64,000 nt of DNA from Nocardioides albertanoniae (GCF_006716315.1 NZ_VFOV01000001.1:1752501-1816500); one strand, 5' to 3'; positions 9,157 through 18,409 are shown, numbered from the stretch's first letter. The notes: generated from the letters alone by a model not told the origin. Program-made: numbers and translations.

Positions 9157-10344
9157 CTAGTGGTCCTGCTGGCGTCCCAGGATGAGGGCGACCTGCAGGG
9201 CGAGGGCGTCGCGGGAGTCGGTCGGCACGAACCCGGTGAGCTCGGCGACCTGCTTGAGGCGGTAGCGCACGGTGTTGGGGTGGACGAACAGGGCTCGGCC
9301 GGTCGCCTCGAGCCCACCGCCGGCGGCGAAGTAGGCAGCCAGCGTCTCGATCAGGGTGCTGCGAGCCTCCACCAGCGGTTGGTAGAGATGCTCGATCAGG
9401 TAGCGATGCGCCCAGACGTCGCCGGCCAGCGCGCGCTCGGGCAGGAACGACTGGCTCCGGGCGGGGCGGGGCGCGTCGGGCCAGCCCGGCGCGGCCCGGT
9501 AGGCCGAGAGCGCTGCCCGGGCGGACTCGGCAGCGGTCGCCAGCCCGGCGGCCATCGGGCCGACCACGACGGGGCCGTCGGCGAAGAGGTCGGCGAAGCG
9601 GCCGGCGGCCTCCAACGGGTCGTCGATCCCGCCGAGCAGGGCCACGAGCCGGTCTCCCTGCACCGCGCACAAGGTGTGCAGATCGTGGGCACGCGCGCGG
9701 CGGCGCACCTCCTCCATGGCGGCATCGAGACCGACGCCGTCGGGGGCGTGGCCGAGCACCGCGCACAGCTGTAGATCAGCGTCCCAGCCGAGTGCGCTGG
9801 CCCGGGAGAGGACGACCTCGTCGGTCTCGGCGCGCAGGACGGCGTCGACGACGAGCGCCTCGAGTCGCGCGTCCCAGGCGCCACGCTGCTCGGCCGCCCG
9901 CGCGTAGACCTCGGCGGTGGCGAAGGCGACCTCGCGGGCATAGCGGCCGATCGCCTCGTGGACGTCGGCCGCGTCCTCGGGTCCGAGCAGGTGGTCGATG
10001 TTGGACTCGACCACCTCGATCGAGAGACGCACCAGATCGACGGTCTGCTGGAGCGTGATGAGGCCGGTCAGTGCGCGCGGCGCGACGCCGAACATCGATG
10101 CGGCCAGGTCGGGCTTGGCGGTGTCGGCGGCCGCGCCACCGGCGTACCAGCCGACGAACTCCTTGATGCCGGCCTGCACGATCATGCCGACCAGCGACCG
10201 GTTCTTCGCGGAGAGATCCTTGAACCACGGCATCGCGTCGTCCATCCGCGACGTCGCCGCGGTCGCCAGTCGGCCGGTCGCGCGACGTAGCGCCTGCGCG
10301 GTGCGCTGGCGTGTGGGAGGGATCGCTGCGGTCACGTCGTCCAT
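9157..10344 (-). CDS. fasR: PucR/CdaR-type transcriptional regulator of fatty acid synthesis (FasR-like)
   Basis: A 395-residue regulator with a long sensory N-terminal region, a GGDEF-like middle region (about 190-300) and a C-terminal helix-turn-helix containing FVHPNTVRYRLKQVAELTG. The position directly upstream of fabD on the same strand, with aceE behind it, matches fasR in Mycobacterium and Streptomyces, where it activates the fatty acid genes. The start is set at the ATG of MDDVTAAIPP. Longer in-frame starts (MSSD, MRRLG) would run into the aceE terminator. N-terminal acyl-CoA sensing is known for the family and is not visible in the sequence. Confidence 0.88.
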   Translation of the reverse strand: MDDVTAAIPPTRQRTAQALRRATGRLATAATSRMDDAMPWFKDLSAKNRSLVGMIVQAGIKEFVGWYAGGAAADTAKPDLAASMFGVAPRALTGLITLQQTVDLVRLSIEVVESNIDHLLGPEDAADVHEAIGRYAREVAFATAEVYARAAEQRGAWDARLEALVVDAVLRAETDEVVLSRASALGWDADLQLCAVLGHAPDGVGLDAAMEEVRRRARAHDLHTLCAVQGDRLVALLGGIDDPLEAAGRFADLFADGPVVVGPMAAGLATAAESARAALSAYRAAPGWPDAPRPARSQSFLPERALAGDVWAHRYLIEHLYQPLVEARSTLIETLAAYFAAGGGLEATGRALFVHPNTVRYRLKQVAELTGFVPTDSRDALALQVALILGRQQDH

Positions 10345-10371
10345 TCTTGCGCTTGGTGCATCTGATGACAT

Positions 10372-10444
10372 GCCGAGTCGGCGCATCCGACCCCTCTGGC
10401 TCGCTTCGCTTCGCCAGACACGGGGTCAGATGCGCCGACTCGGC
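10372..10444 (-). terminator. Long terminator hairpin between aceE and fasR
   Basis: A ~29-bp inverted repeat runs GCCGAGTCGGCGCATC... to ...GATGCGCCGACTCGGC. It has one C/T difference, a 3-base bulge and the loop TCGCTTCGCTTC. It starts 10 bases beyond the aceE stop and should separate aceE from fasR. The stem end shares the GCCGAGTCGGCGC motif with the accD/DUF3145 terminator. Confidence 0.85.
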
Positions 10445-10453
10445 GCCACGAGC

Positions 10454-13255
10454 TCAGGCGTCGCCACCCTCCTGCACGATGCCCTTGGTGGCGGTCGGGT
10501 CGTCGATGCGGTAGGCGTCGAAGGCCTTCTTCACCACGGAGGCGTCGATCTCGCCGGCCTCGGCCAGAGCCTGGAGGGCCTGGACGACGACCGACTCGGC
10601 GTCGATCTGGAAGAAGCGACGCGCGGCCGGACGGGTGTCGGCGAAGCCGAAGCCGTCGGCCCCGAGGACCCGGTAGTCGTCGGGCACCCATCGGGCGATC
10701 TGCAGCGGGACGGCCCGCATGTAGTCGGAGACCGCGATGACGGGGCCGTTGGACGGCGAGAGCTTCCCGGTGACGTACGGGGTGCGCGGCGTCTCGCCCG
10801 GGTGGTTGAGGCTCCACTGCTCGGCGTCGACGGCGTCGCGGGCCAGCTCGTTCCACGAGGTGACCGACCAGGTGTCGGCGTTGACGCCCCAGTCGTCCTT
10901 GAGGAGACGCGCCGCCTCCTCGACCCACGGGAAGCCGACGCCGGAGGCCAGCAGGCGCACCCGCGGACCCTCGCCCTCGGCGGTCGAGACCTGGTGGATG
11001 CCCTTCAGGATGCCCTCGACGTCGACGGCCGCGGGCTCCTTGGGCTGGCTGACCGGCTCGTTGTAGACGGTCAGGTAGAAGATCACGTTCTCGCCGTGCG
11101 GGTGCTCCTCGGAGGTGCCGTACATCCGCTCGAGGCCGCTCTGCATGATGTGGGAGACCTCGTAGGCGAACGCCGGGTCGTAGTGCACGACCGCCGGGTT
11201 GGTCGCCGCCAGCAGCGGGGAGTGACCGTCGGCGTGCTGGAGACCCTCACCGGTCAGCGTGGTGCGACCGGCGGTGGCACCGATCAGGAAGCCGCGGCCC
11301 ATCATGTCGGCCATCGCCCAGATCGAGTCGCCCGTACGCTGGAAGCCGAACATCGAGTAGAAGATGTAGAACGGGATCATCGGCTCGCCGTGGGTGGAGT
11401 AGGCCGTGCCGGCGGCGGTCGCCGAAGCCATCGCGCCTGCCTCGGAGATGCCCTCGTGGAGCAGCTGGCCCTGCGTGGACTCCTTGTAGGAGAGCAACAA
11501 CTTCCGGTCGACGGACTCGTACTGCTGGCCGCCCGGGTTGTAGACCTTTGCGCTCGGGAACATCGCGTCCATGCCGAAGGTGCGGTACTCGTCGGGCGCG
11601 ATCGGGACGATGCGCTTGCCGATCTCCGGGTCACGCATCCAGTCCTTGAGCAGCCGCACGGTCGCCATCGTGGAGGCGATCTTGTTCTTCCCGGAGCCCT
11701 GCTTGAGCTCGGAGTAGACCTTGTCGCCCGGCAGCGTGAGCGGCTTGAAGTCGACCCGGCGCTGGGGGAGCGGACCACCGAGCTGCTTGCGGCGCTCCAT
11801 CATGTATTCGATCTCGGCCGACTCCGGACCCGGGTTGAAGAACGGGGCCGCGCCGGTCTGCTCGTAGGTCGCCTCGAGCTCCTTGTCGGAGATCGGCAGC
11901 AGCAGACGGTCGCGGAACTTCTTCAGGTCCGGCATCGTCAGCTTCTTCATCTGGTGGGTGGCGTTCTTGCCCTCCAGTGCATCGATCGTCCAGCCCTTGA
12001 TCGTGTGGGCCAGGATGACGGTCGGCTGACCGACGGTCTTCGTGGCCGCGTCGAAGGCGGCGTAGACCTTGCGGTAGTCGTGGCCACCGCGGGGGAGCTT
12101 GCGGATCTGCTCGTCGCTCATCTGCTCGACCATCTTGCGCAGGCGCGGGTCGGAGCCGAAGAAGTTCTCCCGGACGTACGCACCGGTCTCGACCGAGTAG
12201 GTCTGGAACTGGCCGTCGGGGGTGGAGTTCATCTTGTTGACGAGGGTGCCGTCGACGTCCTTGGCGAGGAGCTGGTCCCACTCGCGGCCCCAGATGACCT
12301 TGATGACGTTCCAGCCGGCGCCACGGAAGTTGGACTCCAGCTCCTGGATGACCTTGCCGTTGCCGGTCACCGGGCCGTCGAGCTGCTGCAGGTTGCAGTT
12401 GATCACCCAGACCAGGTTGTCGAGCTCCTCGCGGGCGGCCACACGGATGGCGCCGAGCGACTCGGGCTCACCCATCTCGCCGTCGCCGAGGAAGGCCCAC
12501 ACCCGCTGGTCGGAGGTGTCCTTGACGCCGCGGTTCTGCAGATAGCGGTTGAACCGCGCCTGGTAGATCGAGTTGATCCCGGTCAGACCCATCGAGACCG
12601 TGGGGAACTCCCAGAAGTCGGGCATCAGACGAGGGTGCGGGTAGGAGGAGAGGCCCTGGCCGACGCCGTGCTGCACCTCCTGGCGGAAGCGGAACAGCTG
12701 CTCCTCGCTGAGGCGGCCCTCGAGGAAGGCGCGGGCGTAGATGCCGGGGGAGGCGTGGCCCTGGATGAAGATCTGGTCGCCGCCGCCGGGAGCGTCGCGG
12801 CCACGGAAGAAGTGGTTGAAGCCGACCTCGTAGAGGCTCGCCGAGGACTGGTAGGTGGCGATGTGGCCGCCCACCTCGAGGCCCTTGCGGTTCGCGGAGG
12901 AGACCATGACGGCGGCGTTCCAGCGGATGAAGGCGCGGATGCGTCGCTCGGTGTCCTCATCGCCCGGGAACCACGGCTCGCGGTCGGAGGGGATGGTGTT
13001 GATGTAGTCGGTGCTGCGCAGCGCCGGCACGCCGACGGACTGCTCGCGGGCGCGCTCCAGCAGGCGCAGCATGACGTAGCGGGCACGATCGCGCCCGCTC
13101 GACTCGAGCATCGCGTCGAACGAGCCGAGCCACTCGCTTGTCTCTTCAGGATCGATGTCCGGAAGCTGGGTCGGTAGACCCTCGTGGATAACGGTCGGCT
13201 GGGCGGGGGTAGGGCCCTGCGGACCACCAGGCGTCTCGGTGGATTCTTCGGTCAC
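10454..13255 (-). CDS. aceE: Pyruvate dehydrogenase E1 component, homodimeric type
   Basis: This thiamine-diphosphate enzyme decarboxylates pyruvate and acetylates the lipoyl E2, feeding acetyl-CoA to the TCA cycle and to the neighbouring fatty acid genes. At 933 residues it is the single-chain AceE class. The ThDP/Mg motif runs from [10 protein letters not shown] (257-266) to [11 protein letters not shown] (286-296). The start is the GTG of [16 protein letters not shown] lies 7 to 12 bases upstream with no ribosome-binding site, suggesting a leaderless message; the longer ORF to 13312 lacks support. In Mycobacterium this gene is also next to fasR-fabD. Confidence 0.95.
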   Translation of the reverse strand: MTEESTETPGGPQGPTPAQPTVIHEGLPTQLPDIDPEETSEWLGSFDAMLESSGRDRARYVMLRLLERAREQSVGVPALRSTDYINTIPSDREPWFPGDEDTERRIRAFIRWNAAVMVSSANRKGLEVGGHIATYQSSASLYEVGFNHFFRGRDAPGGGDQIFIQGHASPGIYARAFLEGRLSEEQLFRFRQEVQHGVGQGLSSYPHPRLMPDFWEFPTVSMGLTGINSIYQARFNRYLQNRGVKDTSDQRVWAFLGDGEMGEPESLGAIRVAAREELDNLVWVINCNLQQLDGPVTGNGKVIQELESNFRGAGWNVIKVIWGREWDQLLAKDVDGTLVNKMNSTPDGQFQTYSVETGAYVRENFFGSDPRLRKMVEQMSDEQIRKLPRGGHDYRKVYAAFDAATKTVGQPTVILAHTIKGWTIDALEGKNATHQMKKLTMPDLKKFRDRLLLPISDKELEATYEQTGAAPFFNPGPESAEIEYMMERRKQLGGPLPQRRVDFKPLTLPGDKVYSELKQGSGKNKIASTMATVRLLKDWMRDPEIGKRIVPIAPDEYRTFGMDAMFPSAKVYNPGGQQYESVDRKLLLSYKESTQGQLLHEGISEAGAMASATAAGTAYSTHGEPMIPFYIFYSMFGFQRTGDSIWAMADMMGRGFLIGATAGRTTLTGEGLQHADGHSPLLAATNPAVVHYDPAFAYEVSHIMQSGLERMYGTSEEHPHGENVIFYLTVYNEPVSQPKEPAAVDVEGILKGIHQVSTAEGEGPRVRLLASGVGFPWVEEAARLLKDDWGVNADTWSVTSWNELARDAVDAEQWSLNHPGETPRTPYVTGKLSPSNGPVIAVSDYMRAVPLQIARWVPDDYRVLGADGFGFADTRPAARRFFQIDAESVVVQALQALAEAGEIDASVVKKAFDAYRIDDPTATKGIVQEGGDA

Positions 13256-13261
13256 GTACTC

Positions 13262-13267
13262 AATGTT
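13262..13267 (-). promoter_or_regulatory. Putative -10 element of aceE (leaderless)
   Basis: AACATT on the minus strand is followed by six bases and the GTG start at 13255. The hexamer fits the loose actinobacterial -10 pattern (A at position 2, T at position 6). No convincing -35 is visible at the right spacing, so this is a moderate-to-weak call. Confidence 0.4.
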
Positions 13268-13365
13268 CGCACGCGGTTCCAGGGCCTGGGGCAACCGCGG
13301 TCGGTTACCCACGAGTAACGGTTTGCCCAGGTCATCCCGTAAGAATCACCCGTACGCCGCGCTGC

Positions 13366-13371
13366 TAATGT
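13366..13371 (+). promoter_or_regulatory. Putative -10 element of the PfkB kinase gene (leaderless)
   Basis: TAATGT is followed by GCGCGC and then the GTG start at 13378. A start site 6 or 7 bases beyond the hexamer would place the first transcribed base at the start codon. No ribosome-binding site is present in between. Confidence 0.5.
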
Positions 13372-13377
13372 GCGCGC

Positions 13378-14265
13378 GTGACTGGTCTCGATGGCAATGG
13401 TGTCGATGATGTCCTGGTGGTCGGTGAGGCGCTGGTGGACGTGGTCACCACCGCTGATGGGGAGACCCAGGAGCACCCCGGTGGGAGCGGCGCCAACGTC
13501 GCTGTGGCACTGGGGCGACTGGGTCGCCCGGTGCGGTATGTCGCCTCCTTCGCCGACGACGCCCGGGGGCAGGCGCTCGCCGCGCACCTCGACGACTCCG
13601 GGGTGCGGATGGCCTGCGACCCGCACGTGCTGGCCCGCACCTCCACGGCGCAGGCCACGATCGGGTCCGACGGCTCGGCGACCTACGTCTTCGACCTCGA
13701 GTGGCGCCTGGGCGAGATCGCGGTGGGCGCTCCTCGGTTCGTGCACATCGGGTCGCTCGCGCCGGTGCTCTCGCCCGGAGCCGAGAGCGTCTTCGCGCTC
13801 CTCGACGGGCTCCCCGAGCAGACCCGCGTGCTCTACGACATCAACATGCGGCCCTCGCTGACCGGCACCGGTGCCGACGTCGTGGCCAGCATCGAGCGGG
13901 CCGTGACCTACGCCGACGTGGTCAAGGCGAGCGACGAGGATCTCGACACGCTCTACCCGGGAGTCGACCTCGACGAGGCCGCGGCGCGGCTGCTCGGCTT
14001 CGGTGCCGGCGCGGTCGCGGTGACCCGCGGCGGCGAGGGAGCCAGCTGGTTCACCGCCGAGGGCCGCGTCGACGTCGGTGCCGAGCCGGTGACCGTCGTG
14101 GACACCATCGGCGCCGGCGACACGTTCTCGGCAGGCCTGGTCGACGCGTTGTGGGACGACTTCGGTCGTGACCCCGCCGAGGTGCTCGCCCACGGCGTCA
14201 AGGCCGCGGCGATCACCGTCTCGCGGGCGGGCGCCAACCCGCCGACCCGCGCCGAGCTGCCCTAG
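13378..14265 (+). CDS. PfkB-family carbohydrate kinase (fructokinase/ribokinase type)
   Basis: A 295-residue cytoplasmic sugar kinase. The first PfkB signature is GGSGANVAVALGRLG (35-49). The second is DTIGAGDTFSAGL (242-254), with catalytic Asp248 and the anion-hole GAGD. Family members phosphorylate fructose, ribose, KDG or similar sugars with ATP; the substrate cannot be fixed from sequence. It would suit fructose made by the AGE-family isomerase in the nearby mannoside locus, but it is transcribed separately and has no matching operator. The stop codon overlaps that of the converging oxidoreductase within CTAG. Confidence 0.85.
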   Translation: MTGLDGNGVDDVLVVGEALVDVVTTADGETQEHPGGSGANVAVALGRLGRPVRYVASFADDARGQALAAHLDDSGVRMACDPHVLARTSTAQATIGSDGSATYVFDLEWRLGEIAVGAPRFVHIGSLAPVLSPGAESVFALLDGLPEQTRVLYDINMRPSLTGTGADVVASIERAVTYADVVKASDEDLDTLYPGVDLDEAAARLLGFGAGAVAVTRGGEGASWFTAEGRVDVGAEPVTVVDTIGAGDTFSAGLVDALWDDFGRDPAEVLAHGVKAAAITVSRAGANPPTRAELP

Positions 14266-15245
14266 CCTGCGAGCGGTTCGGAGAGCCGCTCGGCGAGCGT
14301 ACGCCCCAGCCACGCCGAGGAGCGGACGGCGCTGCCGCACCCGGCCACCAGCAGACCCGGCTCGGGCTCGTCGAGCACGAGCTTCTTCTGGGCGATGTCG
14401 ACGCCCCACAGGATCTGCTCCGTCTTGGCCTCACGGAGCCAGGGCAGCGCGGTCGCGAGCCCGCGGTCCAGCAGTGTCGCCCAGTAGTCGACCGCGCCGG
14501 AGGTGTCGTCGTCCTCGACGATGTCCTCCTGGCCGACTAGGACCCGCAGCCGCCCCTCGACCGACTTCACGAACACGTACCCGAAGCCGTCGCCGACCGG
14601 CACGATCGTGTGCGGCATCCCCTCGCGTTCGGGCGGCACCGGGGCGTCGAGCACGAAGAGCTGGCGCTTCTCGAGGTCGACACCGCCGTGCGGGAAGAGC
14701 CGCTTGTTGGCGGCGCCCAGGGCGACCAGCACGCGGGCGGCGCGGATCGTGCCGCGCGAGGTCTCGACCAGGTGGCCCGAGCCCTCGGGGCGTACGCCGT
14801 CGACGACCGTGTCGGAGTAGACCTGCACTCCGGCGCCACGAGCCTGCTCGAGCAGGTGGGCGACGAGCTTGGCAGCCGAGATGTTGAGCGCCGGGATGTG
14901 CTCGCCGGTGTGGAGCAGGTGGTAGCTGTTCTCGATCGCCGCCAGGTCGACGCCGTCGGCGAGAAGCGAGCGCACGAGATCAGCGGTCTCGGCGGTCATC
15001 TCGCGCTTGACCGGGTCGCTCCAGGTCCACCGGACGCTGCCACCCGAGTAGCGGTAGGTGGTCACGTGCGAGGTGTCGTCGGCGGGAGCGTCGTCGATCA
15101 CCACGACCCGCAGCTGCGGTGCGGTGCGAGCCAGGAAGTGGGCCGTCGAGGCGCCGATCGGGCCGCCCCCGCAGATCACCACGTCCGCCTCGGTGGGGAG
15201 ATCTGTGGGGAGATCGGTGGGCAGGTCGGCGGGCAGGTCGGTCAA
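14262..15245 (-). CDS. FAD-dependent oxidoreductase, DAO family
   Basis: A 327-residue protein with an N-terminal dinucleotide-binding motif CGGGPIGAS (25-33), a central substrate domain and a C-terminal FAD-contact segment (GLLVAGCGSAVRSSAW). The DAO family oxidises amines and amino acids; the substrate here is unknown. The start is an unusual TTG at 15245, overlapping the upstream TGA as TTGA and preceded by a strong GGAAGGA, so it is translationally coupled to the GCS2 ligase gene. The N-terminus is a run of DLPT units made by a 12-base tandem repeat. A joint pathway with the ligase, perhaps making or degrading a gamma-glutamyl amine, is inference. Confidence 0.8.
   Translation of the reverse strand: MTDLPADLPTDLPTDLPTEADVVICGGGPIGASTAHFLARTAPQLRVVVIDDAPADDTSHVTTYRYSGGSVRWTWSDPVKREMTAETADLVRSLLADGVDLAAIENSYHLLHTGEHIPALNISAAKLVAHLLEQARGAGVQVYSDTVVDGVRPEGSGHLVETSRGTIRAARVLVALGAANKRLFPHGGVDLEKRQLFVLDAPVPPEREGMPHTIVPVGDGFGYVFVKSVEGRLRVLVGQEDIVEDDDTSGAVDYWATLLDRGLATALPWLREAKTEQILWGVDIAQKKLVLDEPEPGLLVAGCGSAVRSSAWLGRTLAERLSEPLAG
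15192..15239 (-). repeat. 12-base tandem repeat inside the oxidoreductase N-terminus
   Basis: Four imperfect copies of a 12-base unit (plus-strand GGTGGGGAGATC / GGTGGGCAGGTC) encode the residues ADLPTDLPTDLPTD after the TTG start. The copies differ at a few positions. The unit keeps the frame, so copy-number change would only lengthen or shorten the tail. Confidence 0.8.
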
Positions 15246-16357
15246 CGAAGTCCTTCCGGGTGGAACATCAGGCCTGTGCGCGAATATGCGTCCAGCAGGG
15301 TATCGGCAGGCGTACGCCTCGCGCTGAGCAACGGGTCGAGGACATCGAGGTGACCGGCCTCGGGCCGCCCCGCGAGCGCACGCCGGGCGGCGGTCAGCAC
15401 GTCGCGGGCGCCGGCGGCGATCTCCGGGTCGGCGAAGGCGGCGGTGGCTGAGCGCTGGTGCAGGTCGCGGCTGGGCGCGTCGGCGAGGCCCGGAAGGTCG
15501 TCGGCGAGGCAGACGCCGAGCGCCAGGGCAGTGCCGGCCAGCAGGAGATCGCGGGAGAGGAAGGCGTCATAGGCCTTGAACTCGATGCGTCCTTCTTCGC
15601 GAGGCACCCGTGGTGGGTGCACGAGGAGCGGGTCGGCGCCGGCGGGAGGCGAGGAGACGAAGCACCGCGTCGCCACCCGCCGCCAGGTGCGCTCGTAGGT
15701 GCGCTTGCTCGGGCCGCGCCACCGGTGGCCGGCGTGGAAGGGCGAGCTGAAGCTGAACGGCACCATGAACGGGCTGTAGTGCGTCAGCCTCCGGGCCAGG
15801 CCGACGACCTGGTCGGCGCCGAGCCCGGGGAAGGAGAGGTTGATGTCGGGCCCGTAGCTCAGGTTGGAGACCTCGGCGTGGTCGTACTCACGATGCTCGG
15901 CCCGCATCGCCTGCTCCCACTCGTTGAGCGGTGGGTCCATGACGTACGCCTCGCGGACCGGGTTGAAGCCGACGATGCCCAGTCGCAGGCCCAGCGGCGC
16001 CAGGCGCCCGGAGACCTCGGCCTGCAGCTCGATCAGCCGGTCGGTGGCCTCGGTCGTGCTCGAGCAGATCGGGGTGCGGATCTCCAGGCCCTTGACCAGC
16101 ATGGAGGTGAAGGTGCCTTCGGGGTCGAACCGCTCGTCTCCTTCGAGATACCAGTAGCCGCCCTTGATGCCGAGGTCGCCGCGCACGAGCTCCGGGTCGG
16201 CGGCGCCCGGGCCGTCGGCGAGCGCCTGCTGCAGGGTCTCGAAGTCGAGATCGGCGAAGTCGTGGAAGGTGGCGGTGGCGTGAGAGGTGTCCGTGCCACC
16301 GGGGGAGGGCAGGGTCACCAGGGCATACTCGAACTCGAGCCCGGCGGAGTAGAGCAC
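15242..16357 (-). CDS. Carboxylate-amine ligase of the GCS2 (glutamate-cysteine ligase 2) family
   Basis: A 371-residue protein of the GCS2 fold, the ATP-dependent gamma-glutamyl ligase family. The N-terminal LYSAGLEFEYALV segment carries the metal-binding Glu residues, with GLEIRTPIC and LSYGPDINLSFPG further on. Some relatives make gamma-glutamylcysteine (EgtA, YbdK-like), but sequence alone cannot say which amine is used. The first gene of a two-gene unit, it is coupled to the FAD-oxidoreductase by TTGA. The start is a GTG six bases after TAGGGT with no ribosome-binding site, so it is probably leaderless. EgtA is less likely because no other ergothioneine gene is nearby. Confidence 0.75.
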   Translation of the reverse strand: MLYSAGLEFEYALVTLPSPGGTDTSHATATFHDFADLDFETLQQALADGPGAADPELVRGDLGIKGGYWYLEGDERFDPEGTFTSMLVKGLEIRTPICSSTTEATDRLIELQAEVSGRLAPLGLRLGIVGFNPVREAYVMDPPLNEWEQAMRAEHREYDHAEVSNLSYGPDINLSFPGLGADQVVGLARRLTHYSPFMVPFSFSSPFHAGHRWRGPSKRTYERTWRRVATRCFVSSPPAGADPLLVHPPRVPREEGRIEFKAYDAFLSRDLLLAGTALALGVCLADDLPGLADAPSRDLHQRSATAAFADPEIAAGARDVLTAARRALAGRPEAGHLDVLDPLLSARRTPADTLLDAYSRTGLMFHPEGLR

Positions 16358-16363
16358 CCGGTA

Positions 16364-16369
16364 ACCCTA
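16364..16369 (-). promoter_or_regulatory. Putative -10 element of the GCS2 ligase gene (leaderless)
   Basis: TAGGGT on the minus strand is followed by TACCGG and the GTG start at 16357. It has the same geometry as TAGGGT before the membrane-protein gene at 42706. Confidence 0.5.
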
Positions 16370-16406
16370 GGGGAGCGCGCGTGGCCACCACAGGGTTTCT
16401 TGGTAA

Positions 16407-16425
16407 TTAGGTTAGGCTCCCCTTC
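16407..16425 (+). promoter_or_regulatory. IdeR/DtxR iron box overlapping a leaderless promoter
   Basis: TTAGGTTAGGCTCCCCTTC matches 15 of 19 positions of the DtxR consensus TTAGGTTAGGCTAACCTAA. It abuts the ATG at 16426. The internal TAGGCT followed by 7 bases and ATG fits a leaderless -10, so iron-loaded IdeR would cover the promoter directly and repress the gene when iron is plentiful. Confidence 0.7.
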
Positions 16426-17202
16426 ATGTTTCGCGCGGTGAAGCCGGAGACCAAGCCGGAGACGCGGGTCGAGGTGACCTCGACCCAGCGCCTCAGCCCT
16501 GGGATGACCCGTGTCCACTTCCGCGCCGACGACCTCTCCGCCTTCGTCGGCAGCGTGTGCACCGACCGCTTCCTGCGCCTGGAGATCCCGCTGGCCGACG
16601 GCTCGACGGTGGTGCGCACCTACACGGCGCTCGATCCCTCGATCACCGAGGGCACCTTCGCGATCGACTTCGTGCTCCACGGCGACGCAGGAGCAGCGGG
16701 CTGCTGGGCGGCGTCGACGGAGCCCGGGGAGGCGCTCACGGTGCGCGGCCCCGGCGGGACGTACGCTCCCGACCCGACCGCCGACTGGCACCTGCTCGTC
16801 GGCGACGAGTCCGGGCTGCCGGCGATCCGGGCGGCCTTGGCCGCGCTGCCGGCCGACGCGCGTGGACATGCGGTGATCGAGGTGCGCTCCGACGATCACC
16901 GGCAGCCGCTGGCGGCGCCGGCCGGGGTCGAGGTGCGCTGGGTCGATGCCATCTTCGACCCGCCGTTGGACGATGTGGTGCGCGAGCTGCCGTGGCTGCT
17001 GGGCCGGGTGCATGCGTTCGTGCACGGCGAGGCCGGTATGACGATGCGTCGCATCCGCCCCTACCTCCTGCGCGAGCGCGGGATGCCTCGCGGTGACCTG
17101 TCGATCTCCGGCTACTGGCGCCGAGGCAACAGCGAAGACGCCTTCCGATCCTGGAAGCGTGCCCAGGCGTCAGCCCGCCCGGCGGCGTACGCAGCGGGCT
17201 GA
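16426..17202 (+). CDS. Siderophore-interacting protein (FAD-binding ferric-siderophore reductase)
   Basis: A 258-residue member of the ViuB/YqjH siderophore-interacting family, which reduces ferric siderophores in the cytoplasm to release iron. The FAD-binding barrel includes the R-T-Y-T motif (VVRTYTALDP near 62-71). The C-terminal domain ends with the family-typical SISGYWRRGNSEDAFRSWK. The iron box directly before the start supports an iron-starvation role. It is transcribed alone, about 38 kb from the desferrioxamine cluster, whose promoter carries a similar box, so joint use is plausible but inferred. It converges closely on the GH5 gene (4-base gap). Confidence 0.9.
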   Translation: MFRAVKPETKPETRVEVTSTQRLSPGMTRVHFRADDLSAFVGSVCTDRFLRLEIPLADGSTVVRTYTALDPSITEGTFAIDFVLHGDAGAAGCWAASTEPGEALTVRGPGGTYAPDPTADWHLLVGDESGLPAIRAALAALPADARGHAVIEVRSDDHRQPLAAPAGVEVRWVDAIFDPPLDDVVRELPWLLGRVHAFVHGEAGMTMRRIRPYLLRERGMPRGDLSISGYWRRGNSEDAFRSWKRAQASARPAAYAAG

Positions 17203-17206
17203 GGCC

Positions 17207-18403
17207 TCACGACCGCCCGGGCGGCACGATCTCGACCGGCCCGCGGGCGCGTGCCTGCACCCACGCTCGGTGGAAGCTGCTGCCGGGGGCGATCTCGGCA
17301 CGCCGCTCGGGTGCACGGGCGATGTCGACCGGGCACTCCAGCCGTTGCCGTGCGACCGGTGCGGGGCGGGCGCCCCGATGACGACGGACAGCCTCCGCGA
17401 GCGCCTCGGCGACGGGCTTGCGCTGATGGTCGACCGTGAAGAGGCCGAGGTCGTACTCCCGCTCGGGGAAGTCGGCCAGCGAGCGGTCCAGGTCGTGGGA
17501 GCACCACCAGGTGATGCCGAACAGCGCCGGGTTCTGGGCGACGTGGTCGATGGTGCCGGTGACGAACTCACGCACGCTCTCCAGGCCGACCTCGGGCAGG
17601 GGCGCCCCGATCTCCTGCAGCCAGACCCCGCGCCCCGGCGCGGCGGCGTACGCAGCGGCCAGCTCGACCAGGTAGTCGGCATGGGTCAGCGTGGCCGGCC
17701 CGAGCGGCGCGTCGATCGCGCCGACGCCGTTGAAGACCCAGGAGTGCACGGTCGAGAGATCGCCGAGCGTGGTGACGTCGGCGGGCCCGAAGGGATGGTC
17801 GGGCGCGTAGAAGGCGTCGTCGAAGAGCGAGTGGAGGCAGTGCAGGCCGGGGGCCGCCTCGCGAGCGGTCTCGAGGAGCTCCTCGGCCCAGGAGCGGGAG
17901 TCGGCGATCGTGGTCGGGTTGGAGGGCCACAGGTTGTTGACCTCGTTGCCGAGGGTCAGCGCGAAGACGTTGTCACGGGTGGCGACCGCTGTGGCGAGGG
18001 TGTGGACGTAGGTGCGCAGACCCTCACGCACCTTCGGGTCGGTGAAGAGCGAGCGCTGATGGTGGGTGAGCACCCACGAGGGCAGGAAGTCGAAGCTCGA
18101 CAGGTGGCCCTGGACCAGATCGACACAGACCTCGAGCCCACGGGCGGCGGCCAGGTCGATGGTGGTCAGCACGTCGTCGACCGCGGCCGAGCGGATCAGC
18201 GTGCGGTTGGGCTGGATCCACGGCCAGACCGGGAAGATGCGTACATGGTCGAGACCGAGCCCGGCCAGGTCGTCGAAGTCGCGGGCGACCTCGTCGGCGT
18301 CGAAGTCGAGCCAGGAGTAGAACCAGCCCGACGAGGGCACGTGGTTGGCGCCGAAGCGCAACGGCGCCTGGGCGGTGGTCGAAGGCGTGGGGAAGGCGGG
18401 CAC
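17207..18403 (-). CDS. Glycoside hydrolase family 5-like enzyme, probable beta-mannosidase of N-glycan core
   Basis: A 398-residue cytoplasmic (beta/alpha)8 hydrolase without a signal peptide. The clan GH-A acid/base is Glu154 in LGNEVNN and the nucleophile Glu264 in WLQEIGAP. It stands apart from the adjacent alpha-mannoside operon but next to its LacI regulator, and its promoter spacer carries a LacI-type operator. In Bifidobacterium, GH5_18 enzymes in N-glycan loci split Man-beta-1,4-GlcNAc, the remnant left after Endo-H release and alpha-mannosidase trimming. I propose the same role; the subfamily is inferred from context, and a beta-glucosidase or beta-mannanase is possible. The GTG start has a leaderless promoter. 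Confidence 0.75.
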   Translation of the reverse strand: MPAFPTPSTTAQAPLRFGANHVPSSGWFYSWLDFDADEVARDFDDLAGLGLDHVRIFPVWPWIQPNRTLIRSAAVDDVLTTIDLAAARGLEVCVDLVQGHLSSFDFLPSWVLTHHQRSLFTDPKVREGLRTYVHTLATAVATRDNVFALTLGNEVNNLWPSNPTTIADSRSWAEELLETAREAAPGLHCLHSLFDDAFYAPDHPFGPADVTTLGDLSTVHSWVFNGVGAIDAPLGPATLTHADYLVELAAAYAAAPGRGVWLQEIGAPLPEVGLESVREFVTGTIDHVAQNPALFGITWWCSHDLDRSLADFPEREYDLGLFTVDHQRKPVAEALAEAVRRHRGARPAPVARQRLECPVDIARAPERRAEIAPGSSFHRAWVQARARGPVEIVPPGRS

Positions 18404-18409
18404 CCGCGC

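Noticed and set aside
9998..13177. 1059-codon open frame antisense to aceE
   Set aside because: A GC-rich shadow: low-complexity Val/Gly/Asp/Leu/Ala composition, no recognisable domain, fully covered by a clear aceE gene.
13378..14265. PfkB kinase as a member of the N-glycan locus
   Set aside because: It would suit fructose use, but it has its own promoter, no shared operator, and three unrelated genes in between.
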